The notes beneath the pieces were generated by a model. The model saw nothing but the letters and a program-made list of their open reading frames with translations, made no database searches and was not told the origin of the DNA. Positions 1-7,651 of a DNA stretch of 51,903 nt are shown piece by piece. Source of the stretch: a bacterium (GTDB taxonomy: Bacteria > Cyanobacteriota > Vampirovibrionia > Gastranaerophilales > Gastranaerophilaceae); assembly GCA_017470245.1 (NCBI GenBank), contig JAFUEV010000044.1, positions 1-51,903 of the forward strand, given 5' to 3'. Both the position numbers and the translations under genes were made by a program. Numbering within the stretch: position 1 is the first letter of the stretch; every line of letters starts with the position of its first letter.

Positions 1-266
1 AAGAAGAAAAACAAGCTGAAGCTCCGAAAGAAGAGAAAAAGTCTGAGGCTCCAAAAGAAGAAAAACAAGCTGAAGCTCCAAAAGAAGAGAAGAAGTCTGA
101 GGCTCCGAAAGAAGATAATGCTAGTGATGAAGATGTCCCAACTATTGGTGCTTCCAGAACATCAGCAGCAACTTCTGCTCCGAAATCTATCTTGGGAAGA
201 TTATCAGCATTTCTTATCAGAAATACGGCTAGTAAAAAATCAAATAATATTAAATATGATGTATAA
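1..266 (+). CDS. C-terminal end of a Glu/Lys/Ala/Pro-repeat protein (5' partial)
   Basis: The frame starting at base 3 is open from the window edge to a TAA at 264-266. It encodes two copies of an 18-residue block made of the 9-residue units EEKQAEAPK and EEKKSEAPK, then an acidic linker (EDNASDEDV), then a basic tail ending NNIKYDV. The bias is strong: highly charged, Pro/Ala-punctuated and free of cysteine, as in extended linker or spacer regions. The start and any folded domain lie outside the window, so no function can be given. A strong intrinsic terminator follows 18 bases after the stop, which supports this as the true end of a transcript. A longer reading in another frame across the same bases gives low-complexity translation and runs through the terminator, so it is not real. 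Confidence 0.8.
   Translation, partial: EEKQAEAPKEEKKSEAPKEEKQAEAPKEEKKSEAPKEDNASDEDVPTIGASRTSAATSAPKSILGRLSAFLIRNTASKKSNNIKYDV
3..110 (+). repeat. Two tandem 54-bp coding repeats
   Basis: Bases 3-56 and 57-110 are near-identical 54-bp units encoding EEKQAEAPK plus EEKKSEAPK. Differences are confined to a few third-codon positions. The array starts at the window edge, so more copies probably lie upstream. In-frame repeats of this kind can change copy number by slippage or recombination without breaking the gene. Confidence 0.85.
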
Positions 267-284
267 ATTATATTTAATTATGAT

Positions 285-318
285 AAAAAGAAGCGATTTT
301 AAAATCGCTTCTTTTTTA
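285..318 (+). terminator. Intrinsic terminator, perfect 16-bp inverted repeat
   Basis: Bases 285-300 and 301-316 are exact reverse complements (AAAAAGAAGCGATTTT and partner), with the centre AAAATTTT-like and forming the loop. The T-rich 3' arm acts as the U-tract. It ends the repeat-protein transcript and, being symmetric, could also stop transcription arriving from the right on the minus strand. Confidence 0.85.
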
Positions 319-395
319 TATCTAATCTGGTTTCGCACGCTGACTACTTTTCAACAGAGTCTTCATTGTGCTCACTTTTTAAAGTAAACACTCTC

Positions 396-433
396 AAATT
401 TCGTTAATACTCTTCTGGCTTATCACGAAATTT
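396..433. repeat. 9-bp inverted repeat in a gene-free gap
   Basis: AAATTTCGT at 396-404 is matched by ACGAAATTT at 425-433 across a 20-base spacer. It lies in the gap between the first terminator and the stop of the minus-strand gene ending at 453. No coding frame, promoter or RNA gene is visible in bases 319-452. The repeat could be a weak 3' hairpin for the minus-strand gene or a protein-binding site; neither can be shown. Confidence 0.35.
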
Positions 434-452
434 ACTTGGGCAATCTAAAATA

Positions 453-1823
453 TTATTTATTTTCTCTTATATTTTTAAATTCTTCAACTATTTCTCTCCA
501 AGGCTCTATGTATACATCATCTTTCCCAAAAGCTTCTCGAGAAATACCTGCATGATGAATTAAAGGTAATAATTTTTTTTCACTAATTTTTATTGATGTA
601 TCTATATCATCATCTGTATCGTTGCAGATAAAGAAACCATTTTTATTTTCGTCTTCTTCATAACCTATAATAGTTATTTCATGTCCGCCATTTACATTTT
701 TTTCTTTATCCATATGTGTATAACCAATGATTACATTTTGTCCCAATGCTAAAGAATTTAAAATTTGTTGTTTTGTTTCTGCAGGAGTTGCTCTATAGCC
801 TGATAGTTTGCCGGTTTCATCTATTTCTTGATAAACTACTGAAACTTTTGGTGATTGGAATACAACTCTTTCAACAAAATTCTTTTCCATATCTGTCAAC
901 CCTGTTTTATCAGGGTTAAATTTTCCTGTTCTTTCATCTGTTAATGCGTTATATGTATTTTGAGAACCAAGATTTAATAATGCTGATTGAATTAATACGT
1001 CAACGCATGAACGTTCTCCTTTGTCTTTATAAGAAGATTGAACTCTGGCTCTAATAATTGCATTTCTGTCGGGTTTAATTTTTATATTTGCGTTTTCCCA
1101 GTTATTTTCGAGATAGCTGTCAGTATTAAATTCTCTGAGCTTCCATAAACATTCGGCTGTACCATCTGCAATATCACTTATTTTAACTTTTTTATCAACG
1201 CTATATGAACTGCTGCTTAATCCTTCTGCAAATCTGACAAATTCAGCCGGATACTTACTTGCAAGATTAAATTCCATACTCGCAACAACACAAGATGAAG
1301 AAACAACATTGTATGCCTGATTCGGGAAATCACTTCCTGTTTCCTTTGCTATATCTTGGGCTACTTCATTTGGAATATCTCCAAATTTTTGTGTGATTGT
1401 AAATGGATTATCAAGAGCTTTTAAAACTTCGTTAATTATTTGTGTATCTTTTAATCCCGGAATTCTTTCTTTTGTTGCTATGTTATATAAATTATCCAAA
1501 ACTGTACTATTATCATTTGAATTTTGATTCATCAAAATTCCTTTAGAATCTAAACTTGCAAATAATTGTTGTCCTTGTTTGTCTAATTTCGATTTAACTG
1601 TATCATATTTTTGTGCAATTGTAACTTCACCTGTTTGTACAGGTTTCTTTGCACCTATTCTTGTGAATGAAGGTATGTATGCTTTAAAATTATCACTGCT
1701 TATTGTACTTAAATTTTGGGGCTTAAACCCTGTTTTCGCTTTAGTTACAAGCTTTTTTTGCGGCACTTTTGTGTCGTTTTTTGCAGGGATTATATTATTT
1801 TTTATATTTTGAATTCCAAACAT
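453..1823 (-). CDS. Papain-like-fold (cysteine peptidase-like) protein, unassigned family
   Basis: 456 residues starting at ATG, preceded by a weak AAGG ribosome site. I do not recognise a named family. The layout resembles papain/C39-type enzymes: a small-residue-flanked cysteine in VSSSCVVASMEF (Cys178) at the start of a helix, then GGHEITIIGY (His381) on a predicted strand, then FICNDTDDD (Asn401/Asp402). This is the Cys-His-Asn/Asp order of that fold. The first 60 residues are low-complexity and contain NFKAYIP, close to the SFKSYIP of the protein at 20601. There is no signal peptide or membrane segment. It follows the radical SAM gene at 1920-2885 on the same strand with a 96-base gap. 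The peptidase assignment is inference; it might equally be a transglutaminase-like or inactive fold member. Confidence 0.7.
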   Translation of the reverse strand: MFGIQNIKNNIIPAKNDTKVPQKKLVTKAKTGFKPQNLSTISSDNFKAYIPSFTRIGAKKPVQTGEVTIAQKYDTVKSKLDKQGQQLFASLDSKGILMNQNSNDNSTVLDNLYNIATKERIPGLKDTQIINEVLKALDNPFTITQKFGDIPNEVAQDIAKETGSDFPNQAYNVVSSSCVVASMEFNLASKYPAEFVRFAEGLSSSSYSVDKKVKISDIADGTAECLWKLREFNTDSYLENNWENANIKIKPDRNAIIRARVQSSYKDKGERSCVDVLIQSALLNLGSQNTYNALTDERTGKFNPDKTGLTDMEKNFVERVVFQSPKVSVVYQEIDETGKLSGYRATPAETKQQILNSLALGQNVIIGYTHMDKEKNVNGGHEITIIGYEEDENKNGFFICNDTDDDIDTSIKISEKKLLPLIHHAGISREAFGKDDVYIEPWREIVEEFKNIRENK

Positions 1824-1919
1824 AGCAATACTTATACCTTACTTATATAAAAAAACAAATTTATAAAAAATTGTTATTTTATATAAAAAGACTTTAAAAA
1901 ATATAAACTTTGTTACAAT

Positions 1920-2885
1920 TTACAGTTGGTTTTTTCCTTCTTTTAACCCTCTTGCTCTGTCATATAATTCTATTTTCATACCAAGTGAATTTGCTTTATC
2001 TATAACATAATTTACAAGCTCTAAATAATAATTAGAAATAGTTGCCCTGTTTGTCTTATACCAAACATCTTCTATGTCTAAAGCTAACCATTTACCGCCA
2101 ACTTTACGAACTGAATCAATCCACTTGTCAATTTCTTTTTTATTATCATTTATATTTGGAATAATAATATACTTAGAAGTCATTAAACCATATCCGTTTT
2201 TATTTGCTTCTGCATATTTTTTCATATTGTTGATAACACTTTTGTATGCATTAACTTGTTTTATCTTTTTGTAGGTTTTATCACAACCTGCATCTATTGA
2301 TATAACAACATTTAATACGCCTCTTTTTATTGCTTCTGCTATAGCAGGAGAATATTTAATACCTGATGAGTGTATTCTCATATTCTTAAATCCGTTTTCG
2401 GTAAGAATTTGAATTAATTCTTCAAACTCAGGTGCAACAGTTGGTTCACCGCCGCCAAATGAAACTTCTCCGCCAGGACGCAAAATATTTTTAGCAATCA
2501 TATCTTTTACTACAGGAACTGCATCATAGGGCTTAATTTTATCAAACATTTTTTTGTTTTGTACTTCATAACAATATGTACATTTACTGTTGCATAATAT
2601 CCAATAGTTGAATTGTAGGAAGTTTATATAGTCCTCTTCGTCCCATTCTCTTTCTTCCAAAAAAACGCAACCTACGCAGTTTGGCATTAAATTACCTTGT
2701 CTGTGTTGTTCTCTGTACTTTCTCTTCTTATCAAATAATTCTTTCCAATCAATAGGTTCGCCTTTATAAACATCTTGAAGAGTAATTCTTCCTCCTCCGC
2801 TGTGGCAAGTAAAACAACAGGTTTCGAGTCTTGTATGCTCAAAATCCATCCCATGTTCAATATATCTGCAACTTAAATACTTCAA
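1920..2885 (-). CDS. Radical SAM protein with N-terminal SPASM-like cysteines (paralogue 1)
   Basis: 321 residues from a TTG start (MKYLSC), the same start context as the paralogue at 3069. The radical SAM cluster motif CNSKCTYC is at residues 98-105 and the SAM-binding GGGEPT at 144-149. SIDAG and a KYIIIPNINDN block follow, typical of the barrel. Before the barrel are Cys6, Cys23-Cys24, Cys27 and the pair Cys70-x2-Cys73. This CxnGxnC...CxxC pattern looks like the auxiliary-cluster ligands of SPASM/Twitch domains, which normally follow the barrel. The C-terminus is IELYDRARGLKEG-like, as in its siblings. The substrate is unknown. It diverges from the three-gene array on the plus strand across a 183-bp control region. 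Confidence 0.85.
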   Translation of the reverse strand: MKYLSCRYIEHGMDFEHTRLETCCFTCHSGGGRITLQDVYKGEPIDWKELFDKKRKYREQHRQGNLMPNCVGCVFLEEREWDEEDYINFLQFNYWILCNSKCTYCYEVQNKKMFDKIKPYDAVPVVKDMIAKNILRPGGEVSFGGGEPTVAPEFEELIQILTENGFKNMRIHSSGIKYSPAIAEAIKRGVLNVVISIDAGCDKTYKKIKQVNAYKSVINNMKKYAEANKNGYGLMTSKYIIIPNINDNKKEIDKWIDSVRKVGGKWLALDIEDVWYKTNRATISNYYLELVNYVIDKANSLGMKIELYDRARGLKEGKNQL

Positions 2886-2920
2886 CTTACTATCCCAATC
2901 TCTAAACTAATAATATAAAG

Positions 2921-2939
2921 TTATCATTTACAATGATAA
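2921..2939. promoter_or_regulatory. 8-3-8 palindromic operator candidate, Fur-like
   Basis: TTATCATT, spacer TAC, AATGATAA: a perfect 19-bp dyad midway between the divergent radical SAM genes. The ATGATAAT core resembles Fur-family boxes. That would suit control of iron-sulfur enzymes, but similarity in AT-rich DNA is weak evidence. A chance palindrome is the alternative. Confidence 0.45.
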
Positions 2940-3006
2940 TAGTCAAGAATAAAAAGTATTGTGAATTTGTATTGTGATTGAATTTTTGTTAGTGCGATTA
3001 ATATTC

Positions 3007-3035
3007 TTGTTTTTGATTTTTATTATATGTATAAT
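3007..3035 (+). promoter_or_regulatory. Sigma70-type promoter for the plus-strand radical SAM array
   Basis: TTGTTT at 3007-3012, a 17-base spacer, and TATAAT at 3030-3035, about 33 bases before the TTG start at 3069. An AGGA ribosome site lies between. It would drive the coupled genes 3069-6075. Confidence 0.6.
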
Positions 3036-3068
3036 ATTTTTATCTGAAAGTTAATATAGGAATATGTT

Positions 3069-4049
3069 TTGAAATATATAAGTTGTATACATCTTGAACA
3101 TGGAATAACGTTTTTTTCCAATTCCGTACAAATTTGTTGTATAAGCTCACATCCCGGTGGCGGAAGAATCATGCAGATTGATAATTATAAAGGTGAACCT
3201 ATTGATTGGGATGACTTTTTTTCTAAAAGAAATATATTAAGAGAAAACACAAGGAAAGGTGAACCTCCAAAACAATGTGAGGGTTGTTATTACTTAAAAG
3301 AAGATGAGTGGAATGAAGGTAATTATATAGACGAAGTATTAATCGGGCATTTTACTCATTGTAATTGTAACTGTATTTATTGCTATACTGAAGCTGATAA
3401 AAAGTTTTTCAACTCAAATGTTACTTATAATATTTATCCTGTTATGAAAGATATGATTGATAAGGGTATACTGTCAAAACATGCTACCATTACGTTTGGC
3501 GGTGGTGAACCTACTATTCTTCAAGAGTTCGAAGAATTGATTAATCTCCTTTTGGATTATGATGTATATAATATCAGAATACATTCTGATGGTATTAAAT
3601 ATTCTCCCGGTATTGAACGTGGTTTGAGATTGGGTAAAATTACGTTAATAACATCCGTAGATTCAAGTTCACCAAAGGTATATGAAAAGATTAAACAGGT
3701 ACCTTGTCATGATAAAGTTTGGGCTAATTTAAAAAAATATGCCGATGCTAAAAATGGTTTAATTAGAACAAAATATGTTTTAATTCCCGGTGTTAATGAT
3801 AATTTATCCGAAATAAAAAATTGGATGAAAAAAACTTATGACTCGGGTGTTAGGAATATAGCTTTTGATATTGAAGACAATTGGTTTAAAGAACATAGAG
3901 AAAATATACCTCAATATATTTATGTTATGTTTGATTTTGTTTATGAAGGCTATAAACAATATAACTTAGAAAGTTGCGAATTATACGAGCGTGCTTTCAA
4001 TTTAAAAGTCGACAGAGAAAACAGACAAAAAAACTTATCTGATTGTTAA
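3069..4049 (+). CDS. Radical SAM protein with N-terminal SPASM-like cysteines (paralogue 2)
   Basis: 326 residues starting at TTG (MKYISC). An AGGA ribosome site upstream supports this start, and the only nearby ATG (3064) meets a stop after one codon. It aligns without gaps to paralogue 1 over the first 105 residues: Cys6, Cys23-24, His28, GGG, GEPIDW, Cys70-x2-Cys73, and CNCNCIYC at 98-105. GGGEPT and SVDSS follow. The family is radical SAM of unknown substrate. The stop codon shares a base with the next gene's ATG (TAATG), so the three genes 3069-6075 are probably co-translated. The tail is basic and hydrophilic. Confidence 0.85.
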   Translation: MKYISCIHLEHGITFFSNSVQICCISSHPGGGRIMQIDNYKGEPIDWDDFFSKRNILRENTRKGEPPKQCEGCYYLKEDEWNEGNYIDEVLIGHFTHCNCNCIYCYTEADKKFFNSNVTYNIYPVMKDMIDKGILSKHATITFGGGEPTILQEFEELINLLLDYDVYNIRIHSDGIKYSPGIERGLRLGKITLITSVDSSSPKVYEKIKQVPCHDKVWANLKKYADAKNGLIRTKYVLIPGVNDNLSEIKNWMKKTYDSGVRNIAFDIEDNWFKEHRENIPQYIYVMFDFVYEGYKQYNLESCELYERAFNLKVDRENRQKNLSDC

Positions 4050-5062
4050 TGGGGGTATTCTTGGCTTCCGTTTTTAATGACTTTCTTGATAAAATTCATT
4101 CTAAAAAAACATATACAGGTTGTAAGTACGCTGAAAACTCTTTATTCTTTGATTATAACAATAAGGTAAAACTTTGCCCTTATAATGACTTGTTTGTTGT
4201 TAATGATGATTTTGACGGAATTTGGCTTAATACTGCAAAGGTTAAAAACCAAAGAAAAATTATGTTAGAAAATTTTATAAATAATTGTCATCCTCAAGAA
4301 TGCAAAAATTGCAGCAATTTAAAAAGTCTTGAAATCCCTGAAACTAAAACATTAAAATCTTTGTATTTAGCTCATTGGAAACAGTGTTATTTAAACTGTA
4401 ATTATTGTAATTTTCCTAAAGTAGATGATTTGATTCAGGCAAAACATTATGATATATATCCTGTTCTTATGCATTTATTTGACAGTAAATTGATTGATAA
4501 AAATACAAAAATTGTATTCCAATGCGGTGATCCTTGTATTCATCCTGAGTTCGATAAAATATTGTCATATTTAATTAATTATGAAATGAAAGATATTGTT
4601 ATTAATACCCCTGCATTGAGATATTGTGAGTCAATCGCTGAAGCCATTGCTAAAAATATTGCAGAAGTTATAATTCCTTTGGATTCCGGTTGCGCATATA
4701 TATATGAAAAAATTAAAGGTACTAATAAATTTGATATTGCAATGAATAATATAAGACGTTATCTTTCTTTTCAAGAACCCGGTGAAAAGCGTGTAATTCT
4801 AAAGTATACAGTTGTAAATGGAATTAATGATAATCAGAAAGAAATATTAGATTGGTTTATTTGGTCAAGAGATATTGGTATAAAAAAATTAGCATTAGAA
4901 ATAGAAAGAAATTGGTATAATCAAATAAAAAATTCCGTACCTGTTTATCTTAAAGAACTTTTAATGTTCGCAAAAAATATTTCTGTTTTTAATAATCTTG
5001 AAATAGAGTTTGGTGAAAATGCAAATGATTTATATAATAAAATTAGCAAAGAAGATAGATAA
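4049..5062 (+). CDS. Diverged radical SAM paralogue with altered SAM-binding motif (paralogue 3)
   Basis: 337 residues from the ATG at 4049, which overlaps the upstream stop by one base (TAATG). A TTG two codons earlier is possible but lacks support. The radical SAM cluster motif CYLNCNYC is kept at residues 113-120, as are N-terminal Cys25, Cys43 and the CxxC at 85-88. The conserved GGGEP that contacts SAM is replaced by QCGDP (158-162), and the GGG/GEPIDW stretch of the siblings is gone. The barrel end (LKYTVVNGINDN, LALEIERNWY) is retained. It may have shifted reaction, or act as a non-catalytic partner of the two intact neighbours it is translationally coupled to. Confidence 0.8.
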   Translation: MGVFLASVFNDFLDKIHSKKTYTGCKYAENSLFFDYNNKVKLCPYNDLFVVNDDFDGIWLNTAKVKNQRKIMLENFINNCHPQECKNCSNLKSLEIPETKTLKSLYLAHWKQCYLNCNYCNFPKVDDLIQAKHYDIYPVLMHLFDSKLIDKNTKIVFQCGDPCIHPEFDKILSYLINYEMKDIVINTPALRYCESIAEAIAKNIAEVIIPLDSGCAYIYEKIKGTNKFDIAMNNIRRYLSFQEPGEKRVILKYTVVNGINDNQKEILDWFIWSRDIGIKKLALEIERNWYNQIKNSVPVYLKELLMFAKNISVFNNLEIEFGENANDLYNKISKEDR

Positions 5063-6075
5063 TGTTTGTATATAACGAAAAATTTGTAAGTAAAAAAGAA
5101 GGTTATTATTATAGTTGTCCATGGATTGAACATGGACTGGTATTTTTTAAGTATAAGCTTGCAATGTGTTGTAATTGTGGACATGAAGGAAGCAGTCAGC
5201 CTTTAATAAGAAATAATTTTATCGGGCAAAGAATAGATTGGGAAAGAATATTCAAAGTAAAGGATATGTATAGAAAATTCCATAAAAAGGGGAAATTTCA
5301 TACTGGTTGTTTATCTTGTCCGTATCTTGAAGAAAAACAATGGGATACTTCAAGATATATTGATAATCTGTATATCAGTCATTGGACTGATTGTAATTCA
5401 AAATGTATATATTGCTTTGAAGCTAATAATCCTGAGCAATTTAAAGGTAAGCGCCCTTATAGTGTTTTACCTATTATTAAAGATATGCAGGAACGTGGTA
5501 TCTTAAGACCCGGAGGAATTATTTCTTTTGGCGGTGGAGAACCTACTTTGCTTGATGAATTTGAAGATATTGTTAATTATTTACTCGATAATTATTATTG
5601 GGGAATAAGAGTTCATTCTTCAGGTATAAAATATAGTCCTGCGCTTGCCCGTGCAATTAATGAAATAAGAGCTTACGTTGTTGTTTCCGTTGATTCCGGT
5701 TCAAAAGAAACATATAAACAAGTAAAAAGAGTTGATTGTTATGATAAAGTACGTGAAACAATCAGAAAATATGCCCTTCAAACTACTTTCTTAGGTCGTT
5801 TTCTTGTTAGTGCTAAATATATTATAATTCCCGGAATTAATGATAATGTTCAAGAACTCGATAGTTGGATGAAAGCAAATTATGATGCAGGATTGTATAC
5901 AACTGTTCTTGACTTGGAAGAAGGCTGGTATCTTCAAAATAGAAATAATATTCCCGAACACTTGTATCAACTTATTGAACATGCCAGAAAACAAGCAAAA
6001 AAATATAATTCTAATTTTGAATTATATGAAAGATTGCAAAATTTAATGAATGATAAGGCAAAAAACAAAAAATAA
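5062..6075 (+). CDS. Radical SAM protein with N-terminal SPASM-like cysteines (paralogue 4)
   Basis: 337 residues, ATG overlapping the upstream TAA by one base. It carries about 13 extra residues before the conserved YYSC start. Cysteines 19, 36, 37, 39 and the pair 83/86 correspond to the family's N-terminal set. The radical SAM motif CNSKCIYC is at 111-118 and GGGEPT is intact, with SVDSGSKETYKQVKRV and a KYIIIPGINDN block following. It is the last gene of the array; the convergent hydrolase ends 32 bases downstream with no clear terminator between. The substrate is unknown. Confidence 0.85.
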   Translation: MFVYNEKFVSKKEGYYYSCPWIEHGLVFFKYKLAMCCNCGHEGSSQPLIRNNFIGQRIDWERIFKVKDMYRKFHKKGKFHTGCLSCPYLEEKQWDTSRYIDNLYISHWTDCNSKCIYCFEANNPEQFKGKRPYSVLPIIKDMQERGILRPGGIISFGGGEPTLLDEFEDIVNYLLDNYYWGIRVHSSGIKYSPALARAINEIRAYVVVSVDSGSKETYKQVKRVDCYDKVRETIRKYALQTTFLGRFLVSAKYIIIPGINDNVQELDSWMKANYDAGLYTTVLDLEEGWYLQNRNNIPEHLYQLIEHARKQAKKYNSNFELYERLQNLMNDKAKNKK

Positions 6076-6106
6076 AGTTTATGTCATTTGCTTATATTTT
6101 TTTACT

Positions 6107-6649
6107 CTATTTTATAAGGCTTTGTATTTCTTTAAAATTAGGGTTCTTTGAACTTTTAAGCAGTTCAAAAATCACCATTTCTGTTGTGACTATCTGACAA
6201 CCGGCATGAATAAGCCTTCTTAACGCTGCATTTTTGTTTTCATCTGTTCTCGAACCTGACGCATCTTGCACAACAAAAACTTCATAACCTTTATTTAATA
6301 GGTCAAATGCAGTTTGCAACACACAAATGTGGGTTTCAATTCCATAGATTATTATTTGTTTTTTATTTTGTTTTTCTATATTCTCTATAAAATTGGTTTC
6401 TTTATATGCACTAAAATTTGTTTTTTCTATATATATAGCATTATCTATGGAATTTTTAATTTCATTTATAGTAGAACCTAAGCCTTTGGGATATTGCTCT
6501 GTTATAATAACTGGTAGTTTAAGAATACCTGCTGTTTTTGCCAGTATTATTGTGTTCTTTTCAATATTCGGATTATTTATCATTTTGATAAGTTTTTCTT
6601 GAACATCTATTATTAATAACAGTACATTTTCTGCTTCTATTGTATTCAT
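6107..6649 (-). CDS. Isochorismatase-family cysteine hydrolase
   Basis: 180 residues, the usual size for stand-alone members of this family. The expected catalytic triad is visible: Asp15 in LLIIDVQEKL, Lys76 in IEKTNFSAY, and Cys109 in YGIETHICVLQTAFDL. The cis-peptide region GIETHICV and the VVQDASGSRT stretch match YcaC/nicotinamidase-like enzymes. Members hydrolyse amides or vinyl ethers through a thioester. The zinc-binding residues of true nicotinamidases are not evident, so the substrate is open. It is cytosolic, as there is no signal peptide. The start is ATG with AGGAG upstream. It diverges from the LdpA-like gene across 45 bases. Confidence 0.88.
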   Translation of the reverse strand: MNTIEAENVLLLIIDVQEKLIKMINNPNIEKNTIILAKTAGILKLPVIITEQYPKGLGSTINEIKNSIDNAIYIEKTNFSAYKETNFIENIEKQNKKQIIIYGIETHICVLQTAFDLLNKGYEVFVVQDASGSRTDENKNAALRRLIHAGCQIVTTEMVIFELLKSSKNPNFKEIQSLIK

Positions 6650-6679
6650 ATAATTATTCTCCTTTAATTAACTTTATTA

Positions 6680-6685
6680 TATAAT
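6680..6685 (+). promoter_or_regulatory. -10 element next to the ldpA-like start (short or no leader)
   Basis: TATAAT ends nine bases before the ATG at 6695 and no ribosome-binding sequence lies between. The predicted transcript would start within a few bases of the start codon. No good -35 box is seen. Confidence 0.45.
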
Positions 6686-6694
6686 AACTCCAGT

Positions 6695-7651
6695 ATGAAA
6701 AAGACAATAAACGGAAAAATTTTAAAATTAATCTGTGGCGCAGGGAATGAAAATGTTAAGCAAATTGAAGCTTTGGCATATACATTTTCTTCTGCAGGTT
6801 TTAATATGATTGATTTGTCTGCAAAAAATGATGTTATTGCTGCTGCTAAAAGAGGTATAGCTTTAGCAAATAAAGATAATGAAACACTAATATGCGTTAG
6901 TGTTGGACTTCAAAATGATGTACATCTTTCTAAAGCTATAATTAATAAACAAAAATGTACTTTGTGCGGTCAATGTGTAAGTGTATGCCCTCAAAATACA
7001 ATATATGAAGAAGATGGAAAATTTCTTGTTGATGAAAGAAATTGTATTGGTTGTTCAAAATGTATATTGAATTGCCCAAGTGGTGCGATAATATCGGAAA
7101 ATAAGTATAAAAACCCTTGTAATATGCTTTTATCTGTGTTGTCTGACGATATTGATTGTGTTGAATTTCATTGCAGTATTGATAATGAAAATATGATACT
7201 TGAGTCTTGGTCACAAATATGCTCTGTATACAGTGGTACTGTCGGATTTTGTCTGGATAGGTCAAAACTTAGTGATGATAAACTTTTTGAAATAGTTCAA
7301 AAAATGCTTTCTGTTAGACAAAATGTTATTTTTCAAACAGACGGCAAACCTATGTCCGGAGGTGCTGACGATTATAAATCAAATATACAGGCAATTGCTT
7401 TTGCCGAACTTGTAAAAAGTAAAAATCTACCTGTTAAAGTTGTAGTTTCAGGTGGAACTAATTCCAAAACATCAGAGTTTGCAAAATTGTGCAATGTTGA
7501 CATAGATGGGGTTGCTATAGGCAGCTTCGCACGAAAACTTGTTCAAGCAGAAATATCATCAGAAGATTTCTTTAATAATAAGCAACTGCAAAATATAGCA
7601 ATAGAAAAAGCTAAAAACTTGGCTGATAATATTTTAAAATACTTAAATTAG
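6695..7651 (+). CDS. ldpA: LdpA-like iron-sulfur protein (two 4Fe-4S clusters)
   Basis: 318 residues. The N-terminal stretch LKLICGAGNENV...LAYTFSSAGFNMIDLSA resembles the start of cyanobacterial LdpA. Two ferredoxin-type sites follow: Cys88, 91, 94, 98 (KCTLCGQCVSVCP) and Cys117, 120, 123, 127 (NCIGCSKCILNCP). The C-terminal half holds VVSGGTNSKT and VDGVAIGSFARKLV, matching the LdpA C-terminal region as I remember it. In cyanobacteria LdpA feeds redox and light state to the circadian clock. No clock genes are present here, so the role is probably redox sensing or electron transfer in another pathway. The stop overlaps the stop of the convergent gene at 7648. The family call is from memory of the motifs. 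Confidence 0.72.
   Translation: MKKTINGKILKLICGAGNENVKQIEALAYTFSSAGFNMIDLSAKNDVIAAAKRGIALANKDNETLICVSVGLQNDVHLSKAIINKQKCTLCGQCVSVCPQNTIYEEDGKFLVDERNCIGCSKCILNCPSGAIISENKYKNPCNMLLSVLSDDIDCVEFHCSIDNENMILESWSQICSVYSGTVGFCLDRSKLSDDKLFEIVQKMLSVRQNVIFQTDGKPMSGGADDYKSNIQAIAFAELVKSKNLPVKVVVSGGTNSKTSEFAKLCNVDIDGVAIGSFARKLVQAEISSEDFFNNKQLQNIAIEKAKNLADNILKYLN

Noticed and set aside
118..387. 89-residue open frame at the left edge
   Set aside because: It is out of frame with the clear EEK-repeat protein, runs through a perfect terminator hairpin, and its translation is low-complexity.
4043..4051. TTG start two codons before the ATG of the third radical SAM gene
   Set aside because: The ATG at 4049 forms the same TAATG overlap seen at 5062 and 24815 and needs no extra residues.
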